NCBI GenBank assembly: GCA_951799405.1
Contig: OX637362.1
Location: 10,464,493-10,528,492 of the forward strand
Direction of reading: 5' to 3'
Source of the DNA: Agapetus fuscipes
Taxonomy: Eukaryota > Arthropoda > Insecta > Trichoptera > Glossosomatidae
Length of the DNA: 64,000 nt
Part shown: positions 57,001 to 64,000 of the stretch, one piece after another
How the letters are laid out: each line of letters begins with the position of its first letter
Numbering within the stretch: the stretch's first letter is position 1
Program-made: the position numbers and the translations under genes
Notes under the pieces: model-generated
Databases searched by the model: none
Told to the model about the DNA's origin: nothing
What the model saw: only the letters and a program-made list of their open reading frames with translations

Positions 57001-57335
57001 TTGGTAGATGTTTTATAAATTTTTCAACCCAGCGAGGAGCATATTTTGAAGACATAAATGGTATATTTTGTTGCTTTGCCGGGATTTGAATCCACAACTT
57101 TCCATTTACGAGACCGAAGTGTTTCCACTGGACTACGGACCGGTCGGTTATTAACTGTTAACAACTTTTTTCAATTTTTTCTTGCCATTTTAAGACAAAA
57201 AGAAGATGTTTATCTTGAAGAATACAAAAAAAGTGATTCCTTACCCAGATATTGGCATGTCTTGTTGACTGGCTCTTGAGCGATCACGGCTATCATTAGG
57301 AAGATCAAACCCCAGCAGGTCTGTTGCAGTATCAT
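45064..57335 (-). CDS. TIL-C: secreted six-TIL-domain protein (8 exons)
   Basis: Exons in transcript order: 57245-57335 (signal), 49819-49986, 48678-48878, 48233-48388, 47521-47697, 46858-47046, 46274-46444 (linker), 45064-45284. All are phase 1 with AG/GT sites, total 1374 nt, 457 aa. The signal peptide MILQQTCWGLIFLMIAVIAQ is clear. TIL exons carry CxC and final EC(G/C) motifs; the last has CPETCSNGDDDRCC and a tail of Glu, His and Ser ending EEDW. It lacks TIL 3 and the microexon of the other genes. The first intron (7.3 kb) holds RTE and jockey-like LINE insertions. A TTTATT at 44940-44945 gives an AATAAA on the coding strand ~120 nt past the stop. Likely role: extracellular protease inhibitor. 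No target can be named. Confidence 0.84.
45440..45625 (+). repeat. dispersed repeat, LTR-like (copy 1)
   Basis: ATGACGTTCTGGTGAAAG, TCTAGTGAATGGGAGAAAG, CCCCTCTAATTTCC and AATAAAAAGTGATTGTCAAG match the sequence at 63845-64000 in order. A TATAAG-like motif and AATAAA 70-80 bp apart resemble an LTR, but no internal retroviral-type ORF is seen. Confidence 0.5.
45626..46236. other. TIL-C intron, nothing further recognised
   Basis: No conserved exon-like CxC coding pattern or known repeat was found here on either strand. Confidence 0.35.
46274..46444 (-). CDS. TIL-C linker exon (57 codons, Pro/Gly/Ala-rich)
   Basis: Acceptor TTTTAG and donor GTAAGC bound a Cys-free segment with GAPASGASGPAVGGV and PSIPSVPSPPNPPSPPG. 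It probably forms an extended spacer between TIL 6 and the last TIL domain. No mucin-type Thr/Ser repeats are seen. Confidence 0.78.
46726..46800 (+). mobile_element. SINE2 head fragment
   Basis: CCGGTCCGTAGTCCAGTGG with box B GTGGGTTCGAG, then an A-run. Only 58 bp from a TIL-C exon. Confidence 0.65.
47047..47520. other. TIL-C intron with a weak LINE-like relic
   Basis: 47280-47340 (ATGGGATAAGAACAGGCGGC) is faintly like LINE C-terminal codons. Nothing firm. Confidence 0.25.
47761..48230. other. TIL-C intron, A-rich
   Basis: No feature recognised. Confidence 0.35.
48233..48388 (-). CDS. TIL-C reduced TIL exon (TIL 4 type)
   Basis: ACQGQYEIFEEDYKRECF ... QCNCKRGFLYKSQTDRQC ... EECG, six cysteines, 156 nt like its two paralogues. 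The preceding TIL 3 and microexon found in TIL-A and TIL-B are absent here, so the exon follows TIL 2 directly. Confidence 0.84.
48990..49710. other. TIL-C intron
   Basis: No gene, tRNA or family repeat seen. Confidence 0.35.
49990..50770. other. TIL-C intron 1, proximal part
   Basis: Mostly AT-rich, no feature recognised. A weak tRNA-like stretch near 50700-50745 may be a SINE relic. Confidence 0.3.
50789..51352 (-). mobile_element. RTE, 5'-truncated young copy with 17-bp target duplication
   Basis: Minus strand: ORF end (51161-51352, GRGRPRKVWKDQISEIANEW ...), UTR and heptamer tail (50789-50815). It is bounded by TATAATTATCAAAATAG (50772-50788) and TATAATTATCATAATAG (51353-51369). The duplication encloses ORF end, UTR and tail as one unit, proving that the common ~250-bp repeat is this LINE's 3' end. 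The ORF sequence stops exactly at the duplication. Confidence 0.9.
51704..52627 (+). CDS. LINE-C ORF1 (PHD-like zinc finger and coiled coil), one in-frame stop
   Basis: Nucleic-acid chaperone-type ORF1. From ATG 51704 it reads MSGRKTCNHCSN, TAA at 51740-51742, then LSPKKYLHCTRC, FHYSCGG and KCTECK. The C-x2-C, C-x2-C, H-x4-C, C-x2-C spacing is a PHD-like finger, known in ORF1 of several jockey/CR1-group LINEs. A central helical region (LEKDVALLHGRNLEQENRND) is coiled-coil-like and a basic RRM-like part follows. The stop makes the N-terminus unlikely to be translated; the downstream 294 codons are open. Confidence 0.78.
53106..56216 (+). CDS. LINE-C ORF2, endonuclease/RT, 1036-codon chimeric frame
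   Basis: Residues 1-858 are LINE-C ORF2; 859-1036 come from an inserted L2/CR1-like LINE in the same frame. The endonuclease is nearly complete: the frame is open upstream of the ATG and includes QNVRGLRTK, then LTETWL (11-15) and GDYN (122-125). RT motifs: NYRPISKLPIISKILE, TDFTKAFDKISHKIL, GVPQGSHLGPLLF (~623) and FADD (654-657). The foreign C-terminus begins AIRRCLPSGAVKTLVNAF and ends FKGALKTHLYKKSYP. The true LINE-C C-terminus lies at 56313-56528. The chimera is an accident of insertion; nothing suggests it is selected. Confidence 0.85.
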   Translation: MQNNYDVICLTETWLNDCFFSSEMFDQRYIVFRRDRLGTGSRVGGGVLIAVKSSHNPKHQKIWSSSAEDLWISIPKNARESIHICCVYITPGNDHVSNLTSHFNDVDERCAGHPGEMFIIMGDYNLPHINWVLDSFSLPMVGNYTGGPANLRFINFLSMSGMRQFSYVHNILNRILDLVLSNEFCEVRPSSTQLIFPDAYHKPLSISILIKKHNKMIDPKTRDIVLYKKADYIEIRNDLSTINWYHEFSNHSTEECVAKFYDILSRTIHKNVPSKKVKAGHSYPHWFSSVLINVIREKVLFHKKWKRYKNPLDYQTFSLLRARQKYLQNSCQNRYVTEIERNLKINPKCLFSYLKSMRGVDGVPNTMSYNGIQYTDPKSVCNSFNDFFASVHVHSGGVRHQHLEKNNSPSCNNSININSVQIDNKLVIKYLDSIDITKGPGSDSIPGIFIKNCSPEISVPLALIYNKSILEGCFPKQWKKTLISPIFKNGDRTEVCNYRPISKLPIISKILEKIIIDKISPLINSLISNNQHGFRTKRSVDSNLLEFTHQITQSIHNNAQIDTIYTDFTKAFDKISHKILVRKAKLMGIGGSLLSWFDSYICDRFQAVVLHGHISDYHPIHSGVPQGSHLGPLLFLIYINDIDECFNHSKILLFADDAKIYREVRDVTDCERLQEDLVNLEQYCEQNQLFLNTDKCSTISFTRNRSKVMFNYKINRTSLKHTTEIRDLGVILDDKLTYTKHYEHINSRAFKTLGFIIRNTKCFKDPNSLTTLFNSLVRSLLEFGSAIWNPSYITHINSIERVQQKYIKQLNFRKILHFNNYTLALDHHKIYSLETRRIIIDLCYLYKILNNDIDSSYLKAIRRCLPSGAVKTLVNAFVMSRVDYCSTLYIGQPKKQFSRLQSVLNSAARLIFGMSKFNHITPLLKELHWLRFPERVVYRVCLMVYKAVNGMAPSYLSDMFSRVEIDLRRQTLRSAECGVVDLVQPSRQTRTNFGDRAFRFAGPMEWNRLSPNVRKAETVGVFKGALKTHLYKKSYP
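55680..56305 (+). mobile_element. L2/CR1-like LINE 3' fragment nested in LINE-C
   Basis: Bounded by ATACCTA (55673-55679 and 56306-56312). It contains the last ~178 codons, stop TGA at 56214, the tail GAGGGCCCTTGAGGTGTG, then ACACACACAAAAACGGCGC, and a (TA)n end. Closest in style to the 6533-9455 element. Confidence 0.88.
56313..56528 (+). pseudogene. LINE-C ORF2 C-terminus after the insertion
   Basis: With the insert and one ATACCTA removed, the frame reads SSYL-LGE-stop-PFHCPTRCNRNHTLFY ... INRACISFNRNCGD ... SNLMQLSKS-stop. This is a normal jockey-type ending, with a single nonsense codon (TAA 56322-56324). Confidence 0.8.
56905..57150 (-). mobile_element. SINE2, 3' end trimmed
   Basis: Minus strand: head GACCGGTCCGTAGTCCAG, box B GTGGATTCAAATCCC, body to TTGTAGCGACGACTAAGC. 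A repeat shared with 27090-27200 precedes it (56833-56915). Confidence 0.7.
57245..57335 (-). CDS. TIL-C signal-peptide exon
   Basis: ATG at 57333-57335, hydrophobic core WGLIFLMIAVIAQ, then EPVNKTCQYL and donor GTAAGG. 91 nt, phase 1. The short NKTC motif parallels NSTC in TIL-A. Confidence 0.82.
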
Positions 57336-57519
57336 GGTGAATGATGAAGAGCCAAAGACGTCCTGGAGAAGCGAGATATGTTGGAAGACTGGCAATTAAT
57401 CTCACAAGCAGAATCAAAGCAAACATTAATTTACATTAATGTCACTGAGAAATAATTAATGACCATGTTTTTACAAATCAAAGCAAATATTTGCTTTGAT
57501 TTAACTATGTAAAACATAA

Positions 57520-57655
57520 AGAATGATTCACTTTGCCAATGTCACCCCTGTGTTATGGGAAGGTCGGCAAAAAATGTTGCAGGATTCAAAAATCGTATCA
57601 AATGCATGTCCACAAACAGACACGTGTAAGTTTGGGCTTACAAATGCTGTAGTAT
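57520..57655 (+). mobile_element. RTE 3' end pieces
   Basis: CACTTTGCCAATGTCACCCC and GGGAAGGTCGGCAAAA in plus orientation, then TCAAATGCATGTCCACAAAC in minus orientation: a rearranged UTR. Confidence 0.55.
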
Positions 57656-59285
57656 TCCTATAGTATTTTTAAATGGAGAAGACCGGATAAGATATAATTG
57701 GTGGTACAGGCGAGCCAAAAGCCGTGCTTCTGCATCTAAGGTTCTCCAGATGATTCCAATTGGTTAGATCTTCCCTCTCAGAGAGATTGTTGAAGATCCT
57801 TAGTCCTTGGTCCATGATGAAGGTGAAGGTAGATCAAAGATCTAGGAACGCTGGTAGATGCTGATACTCCTCGTTGATGGTGAATAGATCAGAGATCTTG
57901 GAAGGGGAAAGATCCCTCGTTGCCTCCTCGGAGGTCGTAGTTTGGCCAAAGTGTGTGATTGTCTAGTAAGGTTAGGACACTCTCGTCGTGTGGTAGCTAA
58001 AGAAACGGAACGTTGTGTAATTTGTTGTTTTACTGTTTCAAAATCTACTTTAGTGGCAAACCCAAATTTGTTATCGTTTGTGTGGAACATATGCATTTTC
58101 TAACTAAATTGTAAATTCAAAATTATAATTAAAAAGCTTACGAGATTTACGTTACATGTATTGTAAAATGACAACATGATATTACAACCGATTTTAAAAC
58201 AAGTGACTTTCATTTTTAATGGGGTTTTGTTTTCTGTGAAATTACTAGAACCCGCTCTGGCAAGGTTACGGCGTATAGAAAAAAACGGGCGCTCAACATA
58301 TTCAAAGGCGTATACGAATGTGGGACAAGGAAAAAGTGGGGACGCAAATCGCGAACAAAACAAGTTAATTGATGCGTTAATTTTTGTTAGTCTTATTATT
58401 TAACAGATTACATAGATTTACAAAATAATAATATAATATCAATATTAATAAATTACATTTCGTCTAAATGTAACACTTACAATATATTTATAATAATATG
58501 CAAAATCTAGCTCCACCCACCTCATATTTACTTTAATTAATGACCCAGCTCTAAATAGAAAATCTGCCTGCTAGCTCCAATGGAGAAGTCGGGGGACTTG
58601 CGACCTCGAAGTGAGATTAACCGATCGGTTTAAAAGCTTGACGCTCTCTCTCTTCTACCAAAGAATCGTCACAGGACTTTAACACGTTAATTCTTGGTAA
58701 AAGGAAGGAAGTCTTGTCACCAGTTTCGTCTAAATGTTACCCCACTGGGTCGGATAATTCAGCATTCCCGTCACCAAAACTTAACGCGCGCCTACTCCAT
58801 ACTGTATTCCCAGCTGCTTTTGTTAGGGAAGACAGCTTCTAATTTACCCCATTATCCTATCAAAATTTGCAATACCATGGCACCGTCTGATGCTCAGCAA
58901 ATCCGGCCAAGTAGACCCGAGACAGATGCCAAAATAAAGAAAACCTGGTAAAACAATATTTGTGGAAATATCAACTCCATAATCCGTTTCTAGTACACCA
59001 CAATATGGATGAAGACTCGAAGTACAGACTACAAAAGACTTCTCCACAGCCCCATAAATAATGCCTTAACCAATCGAAATTCGAATGGTAGAAAAATAAT
59101 TGTGCAAACTGCTTTACTCACGGAACAGGAACACGCCACTGGTTTTAAGTTTGTATTAATTGTCGTGACATTAGTTATTTTTAGTGCAATCAGCTTAATT
59201 ATATTCTCCCAGCAGCATCTCAGCTCCGTTTTCAGCTTCATCCCCACACAAACATCCACAAATCAAATATTAAACAGCAATTTTC
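57656..59285. other. sequence without recognised genes or repeats
   Basis: Several 60-100 codon frames exist on both strands but none shows a family motif, signal peptide or splice-consistent extension. Moderately GC-richer patches lie near 57860-57960 and 58690-58960. Confidence 0.35.
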
Positions 59286-59452
59286 TGATTTTATCTAATG
59301 ATCTTATGTTCATTTGAGTTTGGATTTTATTTGTAAGTACACAATCAGCATTTGTAAGCGCAAACTACACGTGTTTGTTTGTGGGCATACATCTGAGAGC
59401 TTTGAATGAATATATTCTTGCAACTTAGATTATAGATTATAGATATAGATCT
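59286..59452 (+). mobile_element. RTE 3' end, 5'-truncated
   Basis: CTTATGTTCATTTGAG to the heptamer tail ATTATAGATTATAGAT. Confidence 0.75.
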
Positions 59453-59639
59453 TACACAGAAGAGTTACGTCACCCACGGATTCAGAACGAAAACTGAATC
59501 CAACGCAGCAATGCATTTGTCAAAGGACAGCTCAAGGTTTTTTTTATTAGGGTACCTTTTTTTTGTCTCAAGTCTTTAAGTGTCATAGAGATTTATATAC
59601 TTTGTATAGAATAACGGATGTATAAACGAATATAGATGG

Positions 59640-59820
59640 AGTCAGATCTTTACAATGCTCAATGTTTACTTACACAATTACAACCCAAACCTCAAATTAC
59701 CATGAAGCCTGCAACTTTTGCCGGCCTTCCCCGATGCAGGGGTGACATTTGCAAAGCGAACCATATTTTACAGTATAGGTGGTCAGCGTCATACCAACCT
59801 ATAAGTCAAGGAATCCTGGG
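59640..59820 (-). mobile_element. RTE 3' end
   Basis: GCAACTTTTGCCGGCCTTCC and CATACCAACCTATAAGTCAAGG in minus orientation; the tail is missing. Confidence 0.65.
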
Positions 59821-59867
59821 AAAAAATAAAATATTTTCAACGTTATCGTGTTTCTTGATCGATAAAT

Positions 59868-60050
59868 TTGTCTGAGTCTGTCCACCTTTACTGTAAAAAA
59901 TACTGCACTTTGCCAATGTCACCTCTGTTTCAGGGAAAGTTGACCAGAGTTGCATGGCTTATGATCATTCGAAATTTTGATTCGTATGTTGTATGAAAGT
60001 AGACATGCGGCATGTGCAATCGCGAACTTTCGATAGATAATATCTGACTT
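59868..60050 (+). mobile_element. RTE 3' end, degenerate
   Basis: TGTAAAAAATACTGCACTTTGCC to GCAATCGCGAACTTTCG. Confidence 0.6.
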
Positions 60051-60325
60051 ACAAGAACCGCAATAAATCCGTATGGTTGCCTATTCAAACTCAAAATGCT
60101 AGGCACGTCTCTGTACTGCTGTGTTAAAAATCTTAAATTTGTCTTAATATTTTTCTACCTTAAAATTAAAAGGCTTCGTTGTCATTTAGTTACAGAAATA
60201 AAATGTAGGTATTTATATAAATAACATGTTTACTTTAAAGTGAGACGATACTTTAGTTCTGTGATATAATACAAAAAGAGGGTCGTTAAAGAATCAATGT
60301 TTTTAGAATTTCGCCGTTTACGCAG

Positions 60326-60520
60326 CATATTCTTTGACTTATAGGTTGGTATGAGGCTGACCACCCATGCTTTGAAAAATGGTTCACTTTGCCAATGCCA
60401 TCTTTTTTTTCAGGGAAGGTCGTCAAAAGTGGCAAGGTGTTGCAAACTTTATACGTGTCTGTTACATTTAATAAGAAATTTCAATGTAAATATTGCAACT
60501 TAGATTCTAGACTATAAAAT
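60326..60520 (+). mobile_element. RTE 3' end, internally deleted
   Basis: CTTTGACTTATAGGTTGG to TTGCAACTTAGATTCTAGAC, missing the middle ~50 bp. Confidence 0.65.
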
Positions 60521-60611
60521 CAGGGACAATCTGTTTGTGAAATAAAGATATATAAAATCACCCAAAATCACAACTGCGTTCTAAAATTTTGGAAATAAAA
60601 TGTTATGTATA

Positions 60612-60780
60612 GTCGGTGTTATAGCTGAGTGGGCTGATCTTTCTATCGTATTTGGAATAGAATAACGTTGGTTCGATCCCCGCTTCGGTCATTTGATCAT
60701 GTAACTTTGACCCTGGCTTAACAAATGTACCTAATTGGGTTATTGTTAATTAACAATTCATTAATATAATCAAGAATGCA
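60612..60780 (+). mobile_element. SINE3
   Basis: Head GGTGTTATAGCTGAGTGGG with box B GTTGGTTCGATCCCC, body TGACCCTGGCTTAACAAATG, AT-rich end. Confidence 0.7.
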
Positions 60781-60797
60781 TTATTATTTTATTTTTA

Positions 60798-61278
60798 TTG
60801 TGTATGTTCCTTGACTTATAGGTTGGTATGCGGCTGACCAACATTACATTACTTAAAAAAAATTTACAAAATATGCAAGAACTTAATGAAATGAAGGGGA
60901 AAAGAAGTATCTAAGGACAGAAAGAAATGGCGGTTGATCTTTAATGTTGGCGGCTTTTGATGTCCATGTATATTATTATTATTTATTGATTTAAAAATGT
61001 AATTTGTCGTGTATGTTCCTTGACTTATAGGTTGGTGTGCGGCTGATCACCCATGCTTTAGAAAATGCTTCACTTTGCCAATGTTACCCCTGTTTCAGGG
61101 AGAGTCGGCAGGAGTTGCAGGGTATATGTTCATATGAGATTCGGGTTTTTATATTGTAGGACTACATGCGGCATGTTTAAGCGCGAACTTAAACATGTCT
61201 GTTGTGTGAAAATGCATATAATGTGAATCTCTAATGTTACTTATATTTTGCAACTTAGATTAGATTAGATTAGATGAC
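60798..61278 (+). mobile_element. RTE: rearranged head, ORF end, UTR and tail
   Basis: A short UTR start (60803-60840) is joined to a piece of the ORF end (60880-60955), UTR and full 3' end to the (ATTAG)n tail at 61255-61278. It shares its unusual 5' join with 24504. Confidence 0.7.
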
Positions 61279-61395
61279 ATTAATACTGTCCAGGTTTCTG
61301 GTTGGTTAATTTATTGTATCGCTCTTCACAAATTTATTTAAAAAATAAACATTGTAACAAAAATACAACAACACAAAGAAAAAACCTAAACAACA

Positions 61396-61790
61396 AAACA
61401 GTAGGTACTATAACTGTAACTGTAACTGTAACTCTGTCGCCATTCCGCTAGGGGTGGCCAGAGCCTCTGCAGAGTTGCCTCCATTTTTTCCTATCCTGAC
61501 ATACCTCTTTAAATTCCTTCATATCCATCACCTTTTTCATGCATTTTCTTCTTTTACGCTCACTTTGTATATCCCATTCTTTCACAATCGCCTCAATCTG
61601 ATCACTCCATACTTTTCTCGGTCGTCCCTTCCCTCTTTTTCCTTTCACACTTTCTTTGTATACATACTTTGTCAGTCTATCATCTTTCATTCTTTCCACA
61701 TGCCCAAACCATCTCATCACATTCTTTTGTACTTTAACTTTCACATCCTCTTTCAAATTACATTATTTTTTTACCCATTCATTCCTAACT
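61396..61790 (-). mobile_element. RTE2 family 3' copy with open ORF end
   Basis: Minus-strand 102 codons (61448-61756): VMRWFGHVERMKDDRLTKYV, GKGRPRKVWSDQIEAIVKEW, DRKKWRQLCRGSGHP and stop. Then CCACCCCTAGCGGAATGG and a (TTACAG)n-type tail (61410-61435). 15-bp repeats AACAGTAGGTACTAT flank both sides. Confidence 0.8.
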
Positions 61791-61812
61791 CTATCTAATA
61801 CCAGTATATAAT

Positions 61813-61892
61813 AACAGTAGGTACTATAACAGTAGGTACTATAACAGTAGGTACTATAACAGTAGGTACTATAACTGCAGTAGGTACTATAA
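61813..61892 (+). repeat. 15-bp tandem repeat (AACAGTAGGTACTAT)n
   Basis: About five units, the last interrupted. One unit also lies left of the RTE2 insertion (61397-61411), so the insertion probably landed in or expanded this array. Confidence 0.75.
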
Positions 61893-62235
61893 AGTAAGAC
61901 ATGTAGAGAACTTTAAAGGAGACATAATAGAAATTGATAAATAAATAAACGAGGCTCAAAAAAACACGGTTTTTTTGTGAATAAACCTAGCATGATTAAT
62001 TAAATTGAGAATATTGTTTTTGAGAAATGTCATAAATAATTTTGTATTTTTCGTGGAGACAAATTAAATGTTCATTATGATGCTTTTATGTATTTAGATA
62101 CTAAATATTTAAAAAGGTGTATAAATATATTTTTTGCAACCTGAATACATAAAAGGCGAATGTATTTTGGCACGTTTACCATCGTGTAAATTAATGTTTT
62201 AGTAAATTAAATAGTAAAGTAATTATTTTATACTG
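61893..62235. other. AT-rich spacer
   Basis: Nothing recognised. Confidence 0.35.
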
Positions 62236-62239
62236 TTTC

Positions 62240-62440
62240 ACCAATTTTGTCAAGTCACCCCTGTTTCAGGTTAGGTCAGCAAGAGTTGCAGGTTTAAGTT
62301 CATTTGAGATTAGGTTTTATATGTAGGCTGAAATGCGGCATGCTTAAGCGCGAACTTACATGTACGTGTTTTTGGGAATACATTTGTAAATCTTAAATTT
62401 CATATATCTTTGCAACTCAGATTATAGATAAAGATAGATT
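62240..62440 (+). mobile_element. RTE 3' end
   Basis: TTTTGTCAAGTCACCCCTG to TTTGCAACTCAGATTATAG. Confidence 0.65.
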
Positions 62441-62599
62441 ATAAAGAAAACAATGTAAAAATAAAACTCTAAGTTTTTCTTCACCAGTTGATATATTTCC
62501 TCGAGCGCTTCGATGTTATAGCACCTAGAGAACAAGTTGATAATAGTGTATTCTTGATCATGATTTTCGGGAATTCATTTTTTTATTTACAGTGAGTGA

Positions 62600-62850
62600 C
62601 ATATAGGTTGGTATGAGGCTGACCACCCATGCTGTAAAAATGGTTCACTTTTCCAATGTCACCTCTGTTTCAGGGAAGGACTACAAGAGTTGCAGAGTGT
62701 ATGTCCATTTGAGATTTGGTTTTTATGTTGTAGGTTCGCATGAGGCATGTGCATTGTGCAAGCGCGAACTGTACGGGTCTGGTTGTAAGAATGCATGTAA
62801 TGTGAATCTCCAATGTAACATATCTTTGCAACTTAGATTAAATCAGATCA
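62600..62850 (+). mobile_element. RTE 3' end
   Basis: ACATATAGGTTGGTATGAGG to TTTGCAACTTAGATTAAATC, full-length UTR with a 10-bp GTGCATT-type duplication near 62748-62760. Confidence 0.75.
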
Positions 62851-62914
62851 TTGACAAATAATAGCCAAAGAAACATTTAAATCTTCTCTATATTCTATAA
62901 TATAACTTGCAAAA

Positions 62915-63240
62915 TGAAAGTACAAAAAAGTACGATGAGATGGTTCGGACATCTCGAAAGCATGGATGATGAACGACTCACACGAAGAAAGTGTACAAAG
63001 GAAATGTCAGAGGAAAGCGTGGAAGGGGAAGGCCGAGGAAAGAATGGTTAGACCAAATAGGTGAGATTGCGAAAGAATGGAACCTGCAGAGTGGGAATAA
63101 GATAAGAGTATGTATGAAAAAGGTGATGAATATTGAGGAAATGAAAGTGGTTTGTAAGGACAGAAAAAAGTGGAGGCGCATCTGCGGAGGTACCGGCCAC
63201 CCCTAGTGGAACGGCGGCAGGATACAGTACAGTACAGTAC
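62915..63240 (+). mobile_element. RTE2 family 3' copy, frameshifted
   Basis: MRWFGHLESMDDERLTR, then after a frameshift 62991-63206: VRGKRGRGRPRKEWLDQIGE ... DRKKWRRICGGTGHP and stop; CCACCCCTAGTGGAACGG; tail (ACAGT)n at 63222-63240. Confidence 0.8.
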
Positions 63241-63284
63241 AAAGAATATATATTAACATCTTCGATTGAGAATACTAATTGAGT

Positions 63285-63600
63285 AAGGGAAAGCTTAAAG
63301 GGAAAGGAAGATTAGCAAAAACAAGCGGTTGGCGATGGAACTGAGAATGGCGGTACACAATAGCGTATTGTTACCGACTTTGATGAATGAAAGTGCAGCA
63401 TGGACAGTTTGTGACAATGAAATGAGTAAAGTGCGGTGAAAATGAAGCATTTGATTAACATGAAATAAAAATCTGAAGGATAGAAAGAAAAATGACTGGA
63501 TAAAGAAAAAATGAAAGTTGAAAGAGAATGTGATGAAAAGTTTTGGGCGTGTGGAAAGAATGAATGATGATAGACTGAAAAGTATTTATATATACAAAGG
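63285..63600 (+). mobile_element. RTE ORF relic
   Basis: GCGGTACACAATAGCG, ACTTTGATGAATGAAAGTGC and later AGAATGAATGATGATAGACTG follow the order of the RTE C-terminal ORF with many frameshifts. Confidence 0.55.
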
Positions 63601-63609
63601 AAGTATAAT

Positions 63610-63845
63610 ACTATAGTCAATAATTGACTTATAGGTTGGAATAAGGCTGATCGCCCATGCTGTAGAAAATTGCTCACTTTGCCAATGTCACCTCTGTTCC
63701 AGGGAAGGTCGGCAAGACTTGCAGCTTACTTGAGATTTGTGTTTTTATATTGTAATTCCACATGCGGCATTGTACGTGTCTGCTTGTAAAAATGCATATA
63801 ATGTGAATTCCCAATGTTACATATCTTTGTAACATTGGGGATTCG
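63610..63845 (+). mobile_element. RTE 3' end with a terminal hairpin
   Basis: GACTTATAGGTTGGAATAAGG to ATGTTACATATCTTTG, then GTAACATTGGGGATTC, the inverse of the UTR's own AATTCCCAATGTTAC. This makes a fold-back end in place of the usual tail. Confidence 0.65.
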
Positions 63846-64000
63846 AGTAATGACGTTCTAGTAAAAGAATGATCTAGTGAATGTGAGAAATACCCCTCTG
63901 GTTCCTTATAAAGAAGATCAAAATGGTTTAGACAGTAGAAGTTGCAGAGAGCAATATGCCGAGTAACACCAATAAACAGTAATTGTCAAGTTGCGAAATA
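63846..64000 (+). repeat. dispersed repeat, LTR-like (copy 2, runs off the window)
   Basis: Matches 45440-45625: ATGACGTTCTAGTAAAAG, CTAGTGAATGTGAG, CCTTATAAAGAAG, AATAAACAGTAATTGTCAAG. The internal part, if any, lies beyond the window edge. Confidence 0.5.

Noticed and set aside
58694..59317. Two frames of 85-102 codons with some hydrophobic stretches
   Set aside because: One hydrophobic segment alone is not enough; no family motif, paralogue in the window or splice evidence supports a gene.
61454..61798. 114-codon plus-strand frame
   Set aside because: Antisense of the RTE2 ORF end.

Overview
The window looks like AT-rich, repeat-dense arthropod DNA, most likely from an insect. The evidence is intron-rich genes for secreted TIL-domain (trypsin-inhibitor-like, cysteine-rich) proteins and several non-LTR retrotransposon groups, tRNA-derived SINEs, MITEs and a Helitron. 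There is no bacterial gene organisation. The order or species cannot be fixed from sequence alone. Unique coding DNA is a small minority of the window. Host genes: I could assemble three paralogous multi-exon genes, each with a signal-peptide exon followed by phase-1 TIL exons. TIL-A (minus strand, 25207 to 15590) has 9 TIL exons, an 18-nt microexon and a linker exon. TIL-B (plus, 26949 to 39443) has 6 TIL exons and the same 18-nt microexon. TIL-C (minus, 57335 to 45064) has 6 TIL exons and a Pro/Gly/Ala-rich linker exon. TIL-A and TIL-B are head to head about 1.7 kb apart, and TIL-B and TIL-C are tail to tail. Exon lengths sum to whole codon numbers: 402 aa for B, 457 aa for C, and 642 aa for A if its one disrupted exon is counted without the insertion. 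In TIL-A the eighth TIL exon carries a 194-bp retrotransposon insertion that adds stops and a frameshift. The proteins are expected to be secreted protease inhibitors or adhesive/structural TIL proteins. Layout: 1-6.2 kb is layered RTE-type LINE 3' ends, a palindromic MITE and SINEs. 6.2-9.7 kb is a three-layer nest: an L2/CR1-like LINE with an intact 905-aa ORF sits inside an RTE copy, which sits inside a minisatellite. 9.7-15.5 kb is SINEs, LINE fragments and a MITE. 15.6-25.2 kb is TIL-A. 26.9-39.4 kb is TIL-B, whose large intron holds one LINE inserted in another (31.8-37.1 kb). 39.5-44.7 kb is a 5S-rRNA-like pseudogene, a SINE, and an RTE element split by a non-autonomous Helitron that carries an array of RTE-tail-derived repeats. 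45.1-57.3 kb is TIL-C, whose first intron holds a nearly full-length jockey-like LINE (ORF1 with a PHD-like finger, then ORF2) that is itself interrupted by an L2/CR1-like fragment. 57.4-64 kb is mostly more RTE, SINE and LINE debris. The most abundant repeat (about 250 bp, more than 25 copies, often showing a 60-75 codon open frame) is the 3' untranslated end of an RTE-type LINE and not a gene. The SINE called SINE2 here shares its terminal ~35 bp with the L2/CR1-like LINEs. That tail contains a short hairpin whose stem sequence changes in both arms between families, which suggests SINE2 is mobilised by LINEs of that type.
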